Notes under the pieces: model-generated
The model's input: only the letters and a program-made list of their open reading frames with translations
Database searches by the model: none
What the model was told of the DNA's origin: nothing
Program-made: the position numbers and the translations under genes
Shown here: positions 51,894-60,161 of the stretch, in pieces
Numbering within the stretch: the first letter of the stretch is position 1
Layout of the letters: the number at the start of each line of letters is the position of its first letter
Source of the DNA: Nocardia bhagyanarayanae
GTDB lineage: Bacteria > Actinomycetota > Actinomycetes > Mycobacteriales > Mycobacteriaceae
Direction of reading: 5' to 3'
Length of the DNA stretch: 64,000 nt
NCBI RefSeq assembly: GCF_006716565.1
Contig: NZ_VFPG01000001.1
Coordinates: 5,146,001-5,210,000 of the forward strand

Positions 51894-53062
51894 CCATCAC
51901 CCCGGTCGGAATCCACGACCTTTCCTTCGCGACCACCCACTACGCGCTCGACCACGCGGTGCTAGCCGAGCGCCTCGGCGTCGATCCCGACAAGTTCTAC
52001 CTCGGCATCGGCCAGGAGAACATGAGCGTCGCCGCAGCCGACGAGGACATCGTCACCATCGCCGCGGCCGCCGCCAAGCCCATCCTCGACCGCCACGGCG
52101 TCGACAACATCCGCACGGTGCTGCTGGCCACGGAAAGCGGTGTCGACCAGTCCAAGGCGGCGGGCCTGTATCTGCACCCGCTGATCGGCCTGCCGAACAC
52201 CGCTCGCGTCGTCGAGCTCAAGCAGGCCTGCTACGGCGGCACGGCCGGACTGCAATTCGCCGCCGGGCTCATCGCGCGCGACCCGTCGCAGCGGGTGCTG
52301 GTCATCGCCACCGACATCGCCAAGTACGAGCTCGGCACCCCCGGTGAACCGACCCAGGGCGCCGCCGCGGTCGCGATGCTCGTCAGCGCGAATCCCGCCA
52401 TCCTGCAACTGGATTCGCAGTCCGGTATCTACAGCGCCGACATCATGGACTTCTGGCGCCCGAACTACCGCACCGCCGCCATGGTCGACGGCAAGACCTC
52501 CGTCAACGCCTACCAGAAGGCCACCCAGGAAGCCTGGACCGACTACCGCCGCAACGGCGGGCGCGAGCTCACCGAGTTCGCCGCGTTCTGCTACCACCAG
52601 CCGTTCACCAAGATGGCCTTCAAGGCGCACCGTCACCTGCTGGAGAGCCAGGGGCACACCGCCGACGCGGCGGAGATCGACGCCGCCATCCGCAACACGA
52701 CCATCTACAACCGCACGGTCGGCAACAGCTACACCGCCTCGCTCTACCTCGGTCTGGCCTCGCTGCTCGACCACACCGGCGACCTGACCGGCAAGCCGCT
52801 CGCCTTCATCAGCTACGGATCTGGCAGCGTCGCCGAATTCTTCAGCGGCACAGTGCAACCCGGCTACCGCACGCATCTGCGCACCGACGCCAACCGGGAC
52901 GCCATCGCCACCCGCATCGCGCTCGACTACGACCGCTACCGCGTCCTGCACGAAGCCGAATCGCCCTCGGACGGCATGTATCACGCCATCCCCGAGGAGA
53001 CCGGTCGCCCGTTCCGGCTCGCCGCGATCTCCGGTCACAAGCGCATCTACGAATCCCGATGA
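51890..53062 (+). CDS. mvaS: HMG-CoA synthase
   Basis: A 390-residue thiolase-fold enzyme. Catalytic residues are Glu82 in LLATESGVDQSKAA, Cys114 in ELKQACYGGTAGLQFA and His236 in FCYHQPFTKMA. The GSGSVAEFFSG loop near 320 is typical. It condenses acetoacetyl-CoA with acetyl-CoA. In Streptomyces clusters a dedicated acetoacetyl-CoA synthase (NphT7 type) often follows; none is seen here. Coupled to hmgR by ATGA. Confidence 0.95.
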   Translation: MTITPVGIHDLSFATTHYALDHAVLAERLGVDPDKFYLGIGQENMSVAAADEDIVTIAAAAAKPILDRHGVDNIRTVLLATESGVDQSKAAGLYLHPLIGLPNTARVVELKQACYGGTAGLQFAAGLIARDPSQRVLVIATDIAKYELGTPGEPTQGAAAVAMLVSANPAILQLDSQSGIYSADIMDFWRPNYRTAAMVDGKTSVNAYQKATQEAWTDYRRNGGRELTEFAAFCYHQPFTKMAFKAHRHLLESQGHTADAAEIDAAIRNTTIYNRTVGNSYTASLYLGLASLLDHTGDLTGKPLAFISYGSGSVAEFFSGTVQPGYRTHLRTDANRDAIATRIALDYDRYRVLHEAESPSDGMYHAIPEETGRPFRLAAISGHKRIYESR

Positions 53063-53070
53063 GGTCCGGT

Positions 53071-54663
53071 ATGAGCCAGAGCATCACCAAGGGGGACGCC
53101 GTCGACGTGCCTCGGCACACCCGTGTCCTCATCGTCGGTAGCGGGCTTTCCGGACTCGGCACGGCCGTCCGGCTGACGCAGGAGGGGTACACCGACTTCC
53201 TGGTCGTCGAGCGCGGCGACGACGTGGGCGGCACCTGGCGGGTCAACACGTATCCGGGTGCGGGCTGCGATGTTCCGTCGCAGCTGTACTCGTATTCGTT
53301 CGCGCTGAATCCCGAGTGGTCGCGGTCGTTCTCGCCGCAGCCGGAGATCCACCGCTACATCCAGGGCATCGCCGACCGGTACGGTGTGCGCGACAAGCAC
53401 GTCTTCGGCTGCGCGATGACGGGCGCCCGGTGGAACGACGCGGACGCCCGGTGGGAGGTCGAGACCACGCGCGGGAAGTTCACCGCCGATATCGTCGTCT
53501 CGGCCGCCGGAGTGCTCGCCGAGCCGAACCTGCCCGACATCAAGGGAATTCACTCGTTCGAGGGCGAGATCTTCCATTCGGCGCAGTGGGATCACGACGC
53601 CGAGCTGTCCGGTAAGCGGGTCGCGGTCATCGGCACGGGCGCCTCGGCCGTGCAGATCGTGCCGTCCATCGCGCCGGAGGTCGCGCGGCTCGACGTGTAC
53701 CAGCGCAGCGCGGGATGGGTGTTCCCGCATCTCACTCGCAGGTATCTGGCCCCGGAGCGGTTCGCCTTCAAGCACGTTCCGGGACTTCAGCGGTTGATCC
53801 GCGGGCTGATCTACGCCAACCGTGAGCTGTTCGTGATCAGCCAGGCCAAGTACCCGGCCACGGCCGTGTTCCTGGAGCTGATCGCGCGTGTGAAGCTGTG
53901 GTTGGAGGTCCGCGATCCGGCATTGCGCAAGCGGCTCACCCCGAAATTCCGCGCGGGCTGCAAGCGCCTGCTCATCTCGAACAAGTTCTACCCGGCCCTC
54001 ACTCGGGACAATGTCGAACTCGTCACCGACGGCATCGAGGAGATCCGCGGACGCTCGATCGTCTCGGAGGACGGCACCGAACGCGAGGTCGACGCCATCG
54101 TGTTGTGCACCGGCTTCCACGTCGCCGATTCACCGACCTACAGCATGTTCACCGGCCGGGCCGGCCTGACCCTGTCCGAGGAGTTCGAAACCGATGGGCT
54201 ACAGGCCTACAAAGGCACGACCGTCGCGGGCTTCCCGAACCTGTTCACCATGCTCGGCGCCAACTCCGGCCTGAACTACACCTCGCTGATCTACGTCATC
54301 GAATCCCAAATCGCTTATGTGCTCGATGCTCTCGCGACGATGGACAAGCAGGGTCTGCGGACGTTCGAGGTCCGCGAGGACGTGCAGGACGAGTACAACC
54401 GCGTCGTGCAGCAGAAGATGGCCCGCAGCGTGTGGCTCACCGGCGGCTGCACCAGCTGGTTCCTCGACCGGCACGGGAACAATCCGACGCTGTGGCCCGA
54501 CTTCAGCTTCCGGTTCCGAGGGCAGCTGCGGAAGTTCGATGTAGAGAACTACGAGACGACTTCTGTTGTGGCACAAGTCGATACCGCCGCGCCGGTCGAC
54601 CGGGCCGATGTGTCCGTCGATCATGCCGGGCAGGGTGACCCGGTGAGTCACACGGGAGGCTAG
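53071..54663 (+). CDS. Baeyer-Villiger-type flavin monooxygenase
   Basis: A 530-residue group B flavoprotein. First Rossmann motif VLIVGSGLSGLGTAVRL (FAD), G-G-T-W-R-V-N-T-Y-P-G-A-G-C-D-V-P-S (conserved BVMO segment), fingerprint FEGEIFHSAQWDHD (FxGxxxHxxxW-D), second Rossmann VAVIGTGASAVQIVPSIA (NADPH) and late IVLCTGFH. It could insert O next to a ketone or hydroxylate an activated carbon of the terpenoid. The ATG at 53071 has GAGG six bases upstream; an in-frame ATG at 53059 overlaps the HMGS stop and is the alternative. It is the last gene of the long operon. Confidence 0.9.
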   Translation: MSQSITKGDAVDVPRHTRVLIVGSGLSGLGTAVRLTQEGYTDFLVVERGDDVGGTWRVNTYPGAGCDVPSQLYSYSFALNPEWSRSFSPQPEIHRYIQGIADRYGVRDKHVFGCAMTGARWNDADARWEVETTRGKFTADIVVSAAGVLAEPNLPDIKGIHSFEGEIFHSAQWDHDAELSGKRVAVIGTGASAVQIVPSIAPEVARLDVYQRSAGWVFPHLTRRYLAPERFAFKHVPGLQRLIRGLIYANRELFVISQAKYPATAVFLELIARVKLWLEVRDPALRKRLTPKFRAGCKRLLISNKFYPALTRDNVELVTDGIEEIRGRSIVSEDGTEREVDAIVLCTGFHVADSPTYSMFTGRAGLTLSEEFETDGLQAYKGTTVAGFPNLFTMLGANSGLNYTSLIYVIESQIAYVLDALATMDKQGLRTFEVREDVQDEYNRVVQQKMARSVWLTGGCTSWFLDRHGNNPTLWPDFSFRFRGQLRKFDVENYETTSVVAQVDTAAPVDRADVSVDHAGQGDPVSHTGG

Positions 54664-54790
54664 TGACGCGGCTCCGCGTCTGGCGCACGTCGTCAGCCTC
54701 TTGGTTCGCTACCGGATTTGGCTGCGTAAGCGGGATTGCCCACACAGCTCGTGCGGCAGGCTCGGTCGATGTCGGCCTTGGGAGGTGCGT

Positions 54791-54823
54791 GCGTGGTCGT
54801 GGCGTGTGCTGCCACGACCACGC
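54791..54823 (+). terminator. Strong hairpin after the terpenoid operon
   Basis: GCGTGGTCGTGGC (54791-54803) and GCCACGACCACGC (54811-54823) form a perfect 13-bp stem with a seven-base loop, 128 nt after the monooxygenase stop. No T run follows, so if it is a terminator it is of the actinobacterial stem-only kind. Confidence 0.55.
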
Positions 54824-54912
54824 CATGTTCGAGCGGATCTGTCCCCCGGGTGACCCGCAACAGCCATCCGCGTAGTTTGTCGGACTAGCTCGGCGTGCCG
54901 GAAGGCTGCCTC

Positions 54913-54952
54913 CGTGCCGTGCCGTGCCGTGCCGTGCCGTGCCGTGCCGTGC
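54913..54952. repeat. (CGTGC)8 pentamer microsatellite
   Basis: Eight perfect copies of CGTGC in a row, followed by three GGGAC units around 54958-54972. It lies in the 555-nt gap between the flavin monooxygenase and glycosyltransferase genes (54664-55218), in which I see no gene. Pentamer arrays can slip in length. Confidence 0.9.
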
Positions 54953-55218
54953 CGGGGCGGGACGGGACGGGACGAGAATGGTGGAGCGGCTTGAAAGCGT
55001 TACGGAGCACTGGTATTCCAGTGGCTGCCGCATGCAGGCGGGTCGCTTCGGAAGCGAGCTGTTCGTCCGTGTCGGATGAGAAGAACGCGAATGTGAGCGG
55101 GGCCTGCTCCCCTCCCCTTTTCAAGATATAGCGCACCCCGGGGCTTGCGGCAAGACCCGGGTCATGGCCCATCATTGTCGGCCGGAAGCCAGGACCTGCG
55201 GAAATGGGAGATGCGGAC

Positions 55219-56448
55219 GTGCGTGTGTTGTTGACGACGGTGGGATCGCGCGGCGATGTCGAACCCGTGGTGGGTCTCGCGGTGGCATTGCGGGAACTCG
55301 GTGCGCAGGCGCGGGTGTGCGCGCCGCCGGACGAGGAGTTCGCGGCACTGCTGGCGCGTGCCGGCGTTCCGTTCGTGCCGCTCGGCCCGACCGTGCGCTC
55401 GGTGGTCGCCGGTGCGAAGCCGCCGACCGCGGAGGACGCGTTCCGGTTCGCTCGCGAGCTGGTCGCGGCGCGGTTCGCCACGCTCGCCGAGGCGGCCGAG
55501 GGATGTGACGCGCTGCTGGCGACCGGCCTGATGCCCGCAGGCGCCCGAGACGTGGCCGAGAAGCAGGGCATCGGCTACGTGTTCGCGTGCTTCCAGCTCT
55601 ACGGATTGCCGTCGCGGCACTTCCCGCCCGGGGCGCGGCCGGGCAAGCAGTCCCCGCAGAACGAGACCGACAACCGGGTGCTGTGGGAGCAGGACGCCCA
55701 GCGGGTGAACGCGCTGTACCGCGAGGCGCTCAACACCCATCGCACGGAGATCGGCCTGCCGCCGGTGGACAACGTCCGCGACTACGTCTTCACCGACCGG
55801 CCGTGGCTGGCGGCGGACCCGACGCTGTGCCCGTCGCAGGGCATGACGGACCTCGACCTCGTGCAGACCGGGGCGTGGATTCTCCCGGACGACCGCCCGC
55901 TCCCGAAAGGGCTGGAGGCTTTCTTGGATGCCGGGGAACCGCCGGTGTACGTCGGCTTCGGCAGCATCGCCTCGTACGTCCCGAAGGACATCGCCCAGGT
56001 GGCCATCGAAGCGGTCCGCGCGCAGGGCCGCCGCGTCGTCCTCGCGCGCGGCTGGGCCGAGCTGGCCCCGATCGACGACGCCGACGACTGCTTCGCCGTC
56101 GGGGAGGTCAACCAGCAGGCGCTGTTCGGCCGCGTGGCCGCGGTCGTGCACCACGGCGGCGCGGGCACCACGACCACAGCCGCCAGGGCCGGTGCGCCAC
56201 AGCTGGTGGTCCCCCAGATCGCGGACCAGCCGTACTGGGCAGACCGGGTGGCGGGGCTGGGCATCGGCGCGGCCCACGACGGTCCCGCGCCGACCGTCGA
56301 CTCCCTGTCGGCCGCACTCGAACTCGCCTTGGCCCCGGAGACCCGAGAGCGAGCGACCGCCGTGGCCGCCACTATCCGCACCGATGGCGCGACGGAGGCC
56401 GCGAAAATGCTCCTCGCCATGACCGGCCAGACGGTGTCCGCGGGCTGA
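55219..56448 (+). CDS. GT1-family glycosyltransferase (MGT/vancomycin GtfB-like)
   Basis: A 409-residue GT-B-fold enzyme. The N-terminus RVLLTTVGSRGDVEPVVGLA is the acceptor-domain signature; PVYVGFGSIASY opens the nucleotide-sugar domain and VVHHGGAGTTTTAARAGAPQ with PQIADQPYWADRV is the donor-binding motif. It transfers a sugar from an NDP-sugar to a lipophilic acceptor. The GTG at 55219 has GGGAG nine bases upstream; an in-frame ATG at 55204 lacks a site. It is separated from the terpenoid operon by a hairpin and microsatellite, so it has its own promoter. Glycosylation of the terpenoid is plausible by proximity only. No sugar-biosynthesis genes are nearby. Confidence 0.88.
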   Translation: MRVLLTTVGSRGDVEPVVGLAVALRELGAQARVCAPPDEEFAALLARAGVPFVPLGPTVRSVVAGAKPPTAEDAFRFARELVAARFATLAEAAEGCDALLATGLMPAGARDVAEKQGIGYVFACFQLYGLPSRHFPPGARPGKQSPQNETDNRVLWEQDAQRVNALYREALNTHRTEIGLPPVDNVRDYVFTDRPWLAADPTLCPSQGMTDLDLVQTGAWILPDDRPLPKGLEAFLDAGEPPVYVGFGSIASYVPKDIAQVAIEAVRAQGRRVVLARGWAELAPIDDADDCFAVGEVNQQALFGRVAAVVHHGGAGTTTTAARAGAPQLVVPQIADQPYWADRVAGLGIGAAHDGPAPTVDSLSAALELALAPETRERATAVAATIRTDGATEAAKMLLAMTGQTVSAG

Positions 56449-56511
56449 TCGCCCAGTTGACGCGCAGGCCGGACGCGGCGGCCGGGCCGGTGCGCTCGGC
56501 TTTGCCCGCGT

Positions 56512-57468
56512 TCAACTCCACAGTGTCACATGAACTTTCGGACGGAATCGGGTGACGCCGACCCCGGACCCGCGGATCATCGCCTGGGTGCAGCGCGGAG
56601 TGGTGATGAACCGGAGTAGTTCCGACACCGCGGGCTGGCGGGCATCGGGTGGCAGTGTGGTCGCGCACCACTCGTCGGATACCTGGAGGCCGGGGCCGTT
56701 GATGTGGGTCAAACGACCGGCCGCGAGATCGGAGGACACGGCGAATCCGATCGTCAGGGTGACGCCCCCGACACGGCGGACCTCTTCGAGAGCGGCGGCG
56801 TCGCTCTGGAAGATCCGCTGCTGTGATTCGGGAATCGCCAACTCGCGCAACATCGTCGCGATATGCCCGTCGACACTGCCCGCGCTCGGTCCGAGCATCC
56901 ACTGCTGTTCGCGCAGCAGCGCCGGATGCGGCGCGGCGCCCGCCAGCGGGCTGTCGGGGCGCGCGACGGAAATGATCCGATACTTCAGGAACGGCCGGGC
57001 GGTGACGGTCGTGTCGGTGCCCTCCGGTGCTGGCCCGAGCGCGATGTCCACCGCGCGGGTCTCGATGAGCCTGCGGAACTGGCTGGTCGGATGCACGCTC
57101 AGCTCGACCGACAGATCCTTCGCCCGCGCCGCGAACAGATCGATGAGGCCCGGCGCGGCATGTTCGGCGAACGCGCTCGACGCCGCGATGTGGAGCAGCC
57201 GTCGGCCGTGCGCCGCTTCGCTCACCTCGATGGCGGTCTGGCGCTGTAGTCCGAGGATCTCGATCGCCCGGCTGGCCAAGCGCAGCCCGCCGGGTGTGAA
57301 GATCAGTCCCGCCGCCGCGCGGGTGAACAGCGGGTCGTCGAGCTCCTTGCGCAGCTGCGCGATATGCATCGAGACACCGGCGTCGGACATCCCCAGCTCT
57401 CTGGCCGCCGCGTGGACGGAGCCGAGCCGCACCACGGTCGAATAGGCCCTGAGCTGGGCGGGCGTCAC
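56512..57468 (-). CDS. LysR-family regulator of the CO dehydrogenase locus
   Basis: A 318-residue LysR protein. The N-terminal helix-turn-helix (residues 1-60: LRAYSTVVRLGSVHAAAREL, MSDAGVSMHIAQLRKELDD) is followed by a two-lobed periplasmic-binding-like effector domain with LHIAASSAFAEHAAPGLIDL. It is divergent from the XdhC-coxMSL operon across 64 nt and is its likely activator; LysR genes accompany cox clusters in several actinobacteria. A TAGACT -10 box lies six bases before the GTG start (leaderless). Confidence 0.9.
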   Translation of the reverse strand: MTPAQLRAYSTVVRLGSVHAAARELGMSDAGVSMHIAQLRKELDDPLFTRAAAGLIFTPGGLRLASRAIEILGLQRQTAIEVSEAAHGRRLLHIAASSAFAEHAAPGLIDLFAARAKDLSVELSVHPTSQFRRLIETRAVDIALGPAPEGTDTTVTARPFLKYRIISVARPDSPLAGAAPHPALLREQQWMLGPSAGSVDGHIATMLRELAIPESQQRIFQSDAAALEEVRRVGGVTLTIGFAVSSDLAAGRLTHINGPGLQVSDEWCATTLPPDARQPAVSELLRFITTPRCTQAMIRGSGVGVTRFRPKVHVTLWS

Positions 57469-57480
57469 GCTCCGAGTCTA
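57469..57480 (-). promoter_or_regulatory. -10 box of the LysR gene, leaderless spacing
   Basis: On the reverse strand TAGACT (57480-57475) is followed by CGGAGC and the GTG start. The 64-nt gap must also hold the promoter for the rightward operon. Confidence 0.5.
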
Positions 57481-57532
57481 GTTTGGAGATGGACGCGGCG
57501 CCTACCGCCGCATTGTGCCCGGAGGACACATC

Positions 57533-58681
57533 GTGCAGGACGTGCTCACGGATCTGATGACAACCTGGAACGCCGGGGCCACGGCTGGGGTCGCGACGGT
57601 CGTGCGGACCTTCCGTTCGGCCCCGCGACCGCCGGGCGCGGCCATGGTCGTCGCCCCGGACGGGACGGTCGGCGGTTCGGTCTCCGGTGGTTGCGTCGAA
57701 GGCGCGGTCTACGACCTCGCCACCGAGGTCGTCCGGACCGGTCGCCCGGTCTTGCAGCAATACGGCTTCTCCGACGACGACGCGTTCGCTGTCGGCCTCA
57801 CCTGCGGCGGCATCATCGATATCTTCGTCGAGGCGATCTCGCGGGAGACGTTCCCCGAACTGGGTGAGATCGCCACGGACATCGCCGACCGCCGGCCGGT
57901 CGCGATCGCGACGATCATCGAACACCCCGACGCCGCCCGGGTAGGGCGACGGCTGCTGATCCGGCCGGACACCGCACACGGCACGCTGGGTTCGGCGCGC
58001 GCCGACGACGCGGTGATCGATGACGGACGCGGGCTGCTCGCGGCGGGTCGCAACGAGGTGCTGACCTACGGTCCGGACGGGCAGCGTCGCGGCGAAGGTA
58101 TGGCGGTTTTCGTCGCGAGTTACGCGCCGCAACCGCGGATGCTGGTGTTCGGAGCGATCGATTTCGCCGCCGCGGTCGCCAAGCAGGGGTCGTTCCTCGG
58201 ATATCGGGTGACGGTGTGCGACGCGCGGCCGATCTTCGCCACCTCGGCCCGGTTCCCGACCGCCGACGAGGTCGTCGTCGACTGGCCACACCGCTATCTG
58301 GCCGCCCAGATCGCGGCGGGCGCGATCGACTCGCGGACCGTCGTCTGCGTGCTGACCCACGATCCCAAGTTCGACGTCCCGCTGCTCGAGGTGGCGCTGC
58401 GCGAGCCCAGGATCGGTTATGTCGGCGCCATGGGGTCGCGCCGCACGCACGACGAGCGGATGACGCGCCTGCGCCAGGCCGGCCTCACCGACGAACAACT
58501 CGCCCGGCTCGCCAGCCCCATCGGACTGGACCTCGGCGGCCGGACGCCCGAAGAGACGGCGGTCTCGATCGCGGCCGAGATCATCGCGCGACGGTGGGGC
58601 GGACACGGCCGCGCGCTGACGGAAACCGGCGGCCGGATCCACCACGCACCCGGCGCGGACAGCGGATTAAGCGATTACTGA
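57533..58681 (+). CDS. XdhC/CoxI-family molybdoenzyme maturation factor
   Basis: A 382-residue XdhC protein with both family halves. The N-terminal XdhC/CoxI domain has PPGAAMVVAPDGTVGGSVSG, GCVEGAVYD and the Cys in VGLTCGGIIDIFVE. The C-terminal Rossmann-like domain has MLVFGAIDFAAAVAKQGSFL and GYVGAMGSRRTHDERM followed by SPIGLDLGGRTPEETAVSIA. XdhC proteins bind and sulfurate the molybdenum cofactor before insertion into xanthine- or CO-dehydrogenase-type enzymes. GGAGGA precedes the GTG at 57533. First gene of the cox operon in this window. Confidence 0.92.
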   Translation: MQDVLTDLMTTWNAGATAGVATVVRTFRSAPRPPGAAMVVAPDGTVGGSVSGGCVEGAVYDLATEVVRTGRPVLQQYGFSDDDAFAVGLTCGGIIDIFVEAISRETFPELGEIATDIADRRPVAIATIIEHPDAARVGRRLLIRPDTAHGTLGSARADDAVIDDGRGLLAAGRNEVLTYGPDGQRRGEGMAVFVASYAPQPRMLVFGAIDFAAAVAKQGSFLGYRVTVCDARPIFATSARFPTADEVVVDWPHRYLAAQIAAGAIDSRTVVCVLTHDPKFDVPLLEVALREPRIGYVGAMGSRRTHDERMTRLRQAGLTDEQLARLASPIGLDLGGRTPEETAVSIAAEIIARRWGGHGRALTETGGRIHHAPGADSGLSDY

Positions 58682-58749
58682 AATCGGTCTTGACGGCTGC
58701 ATGAGCGGGGCAGAGGCTGAGCTTCTCCCATCGATGTGAGGTCGATCAC

Positions 58750-59640
58750 ATGCAGGTTCCCGGGCCATTCGAATACGAGCGCGCGACGGGCGTGGATCAC
58801 GCCATCGGACTACTGGACCGGCTGGGGGAAGAGGCGCGCATCATCGCGGGCGGGCACAGCCTGCTGCCGATGATGAAGCTGCGTCTGGCCAATCCGGAAT
58901 ATCTGGTCGACATCAACGACCTGGCCGCCGAGCTGGGCTATATCGTCACCGATCCAACCCTGGTGCGAATCGGTGCGATGGTCCGGCATCGGAATTTGCT
59001 GGAATCAGACCGCCTCGCTGCGGTGTGCCCGATCTTCCGCGACGCCGAGCGCGTGATCGCCGATCCGGTCGTGCGCAACCGCGGCACGATCGGCGGGTCG
59101 CTGTGCCAGGCCGATCCAGCCGAAGATCTCACCACGGTCTGCACGGTCCTCGGCGCCACCTGTCTGGTGCGCGGACCGTCCGGCGAACGGGAGATCGCGA
59201 TGGACGACTTCTTGGCCGGGCCGTACGAAACCGCCATGTCGCACAACGAACTCCTGATCGAGATCCGGATTCCCGTGCGGCACCGGACCTCGAGCGCCTA
59301 CGAGAAGGTGGAGCGCCGTGTCGGCGACTGGGCGATCGCTGCGGCCGGCGCGACGGTGACGTTGAACGACGGCGCGATAGCGGCCGCACGGATCGGCCTG
59401 ACGGCGGTCGATCCGGATCCATCGGCGCTGGCCGCCGCGGCGGACGAGCTCATCGGAAAGCCGCCCACCGAAGAGGTTTTCGCGGAGGCGGGCCGCCGGG
59501 CGAGCGCGGCGTGCTCACCGGTCTCCGATGCGCGCGGCAGCGCGGACTACAAGCGCCATCTCGCGTCCGAACTGACGATTCGCGCGCTGCGCACGTCGGT
59601 CGAGCGCGTCTCGAACCAATCCGCCCTGAAAGGGAATTAG
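58750..59640 (+). CDS. coxM: CO dehydrogenase medium (FAD) subunit
   Basis: A 296-residue FAD-binding subunit. The FAD pyrophosphate motifs are ARIIAGGHSLLPMMKLRLAN (about 30-49) and NRGTIGGSLCQADPAEDLTT (about 114-133), both characteristic of CoxM. The C-terminal CO_deh_flav domain has VERRVGDWAIAAAGATVTLN. It passes electrons from the 2Fe-2S subunit to the quinone pool via FAD. M-S-L order and tight spacing (3 nt to coxS) are as in form I operons. GAGG lies upstream of the ATG. Confidence 0.95.
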   Translation: MQVPGPFEYERATGVDHAIGLLDRLGEEARIIAGGHSLLPMMKLRLANPEYLVDINDLAAELGYIVTDPTLVRIGAMVRHRNLLESDRLAAVCPIFRDAERVIADPVVRNRGTIGGSLCQADPAEDLTTVCTVLGATCLVRGPSGEREIAMDDFLAGPYETAMSHNELLIEIRIPVRHRTSSAYEKVERRVGDWAIAAAGATVTLNDGAIAAARIGLTAVDPDPSALAAAADELIGKPPTEEVFAEAGRRASAACSPVSDARGSADYKRHLASELTIRALRTSVERVSNQSALKGN

Positions 59641-59642
59641 CC

Positions 59643-60161
59643 ATGCAGGTAACCATGACCGTCAACGGCGAGCCGGTCACCGCGGAAGTCGAGCCGCGCA
59701 CCCTGCTCGTGCATTTCCTGCGAGATCAATTGCGGCTCACCGGAACCCACTGGGGCTGTGACACCAGCAACTGCGGCGCCTGCGTGGTGGAGGTCGACGG
59801 CGAACCGGTGAAGTCGTGCACGATGCTGGCCGTCATGGCGGGTGGTCGCGCGGTGCGCACCGTCGAGGGACTCGAAGTGGACGGCCAACTCGATCCCGTA
59901 CAAGAGGGTTTCATGCAGTGCCACGGACTCCAGTGCGGATTCTGCACGCCCGGCATGATGATCACCGCCCGAGCACTGCTCGACCGCAACCCGAATCCCG
60001 ACGAGCAGACCATCCGGGAGGCGATCTCGGGCCAGATCTGCCGCTGCACCGGATACACCACGATCGTGCGGTCGATCCAGTGGGCCGCGTCGAAGCAACG
60101 AGGCGAAGCCGCGGAACCCGAACCCGCCGCCACGGCAACGCCGGCGGGGAGCGCGTCATGA
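59643..60161 (+). CDS. coxS: CO dehydrogenase small (2x 2Fe-2S) subunit
   Basis: A 172-residue iron-sulfur subunit. The plant-ferredoxin-like N-terminal cluster is ligated by Cys39, 44, 47 and 59 (WGCDTSNCGAC...C), and the C-terminal helical cluster by Cys98, 101, 133 and 135 (QCGFC...ICRC). The R-C-T-G-Y sequence after the last Cys faces the molybdopterin. A 20-residue Ala/Pro/Glu tail is longer than in most CoxS. Overlaps coxL by ATGA. Confidence 0.95.
   Translation: MQVTMTVNGEPVTAEVEPRTLLVHFLRDQLRLTGTHWGCDTSNCGACVVEVDGEPVKSCTMLAVMAGGRAVRTVEGLEVDGQLDPVQEGFMQCHGLQCGFCTPGMMITARALLDRNPNPDEQTIREAISGQICRCTGYTTIVRSIQWAASKQRGEAAEPEPAATATPAGSAS

Noticed and set aside
54885..55571. 228-codon leftward frame over the glycosyltransferase start
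   Set aside because: Ser/Ala/Arg-rich antisense shadow running through the pentamer microsatellite.
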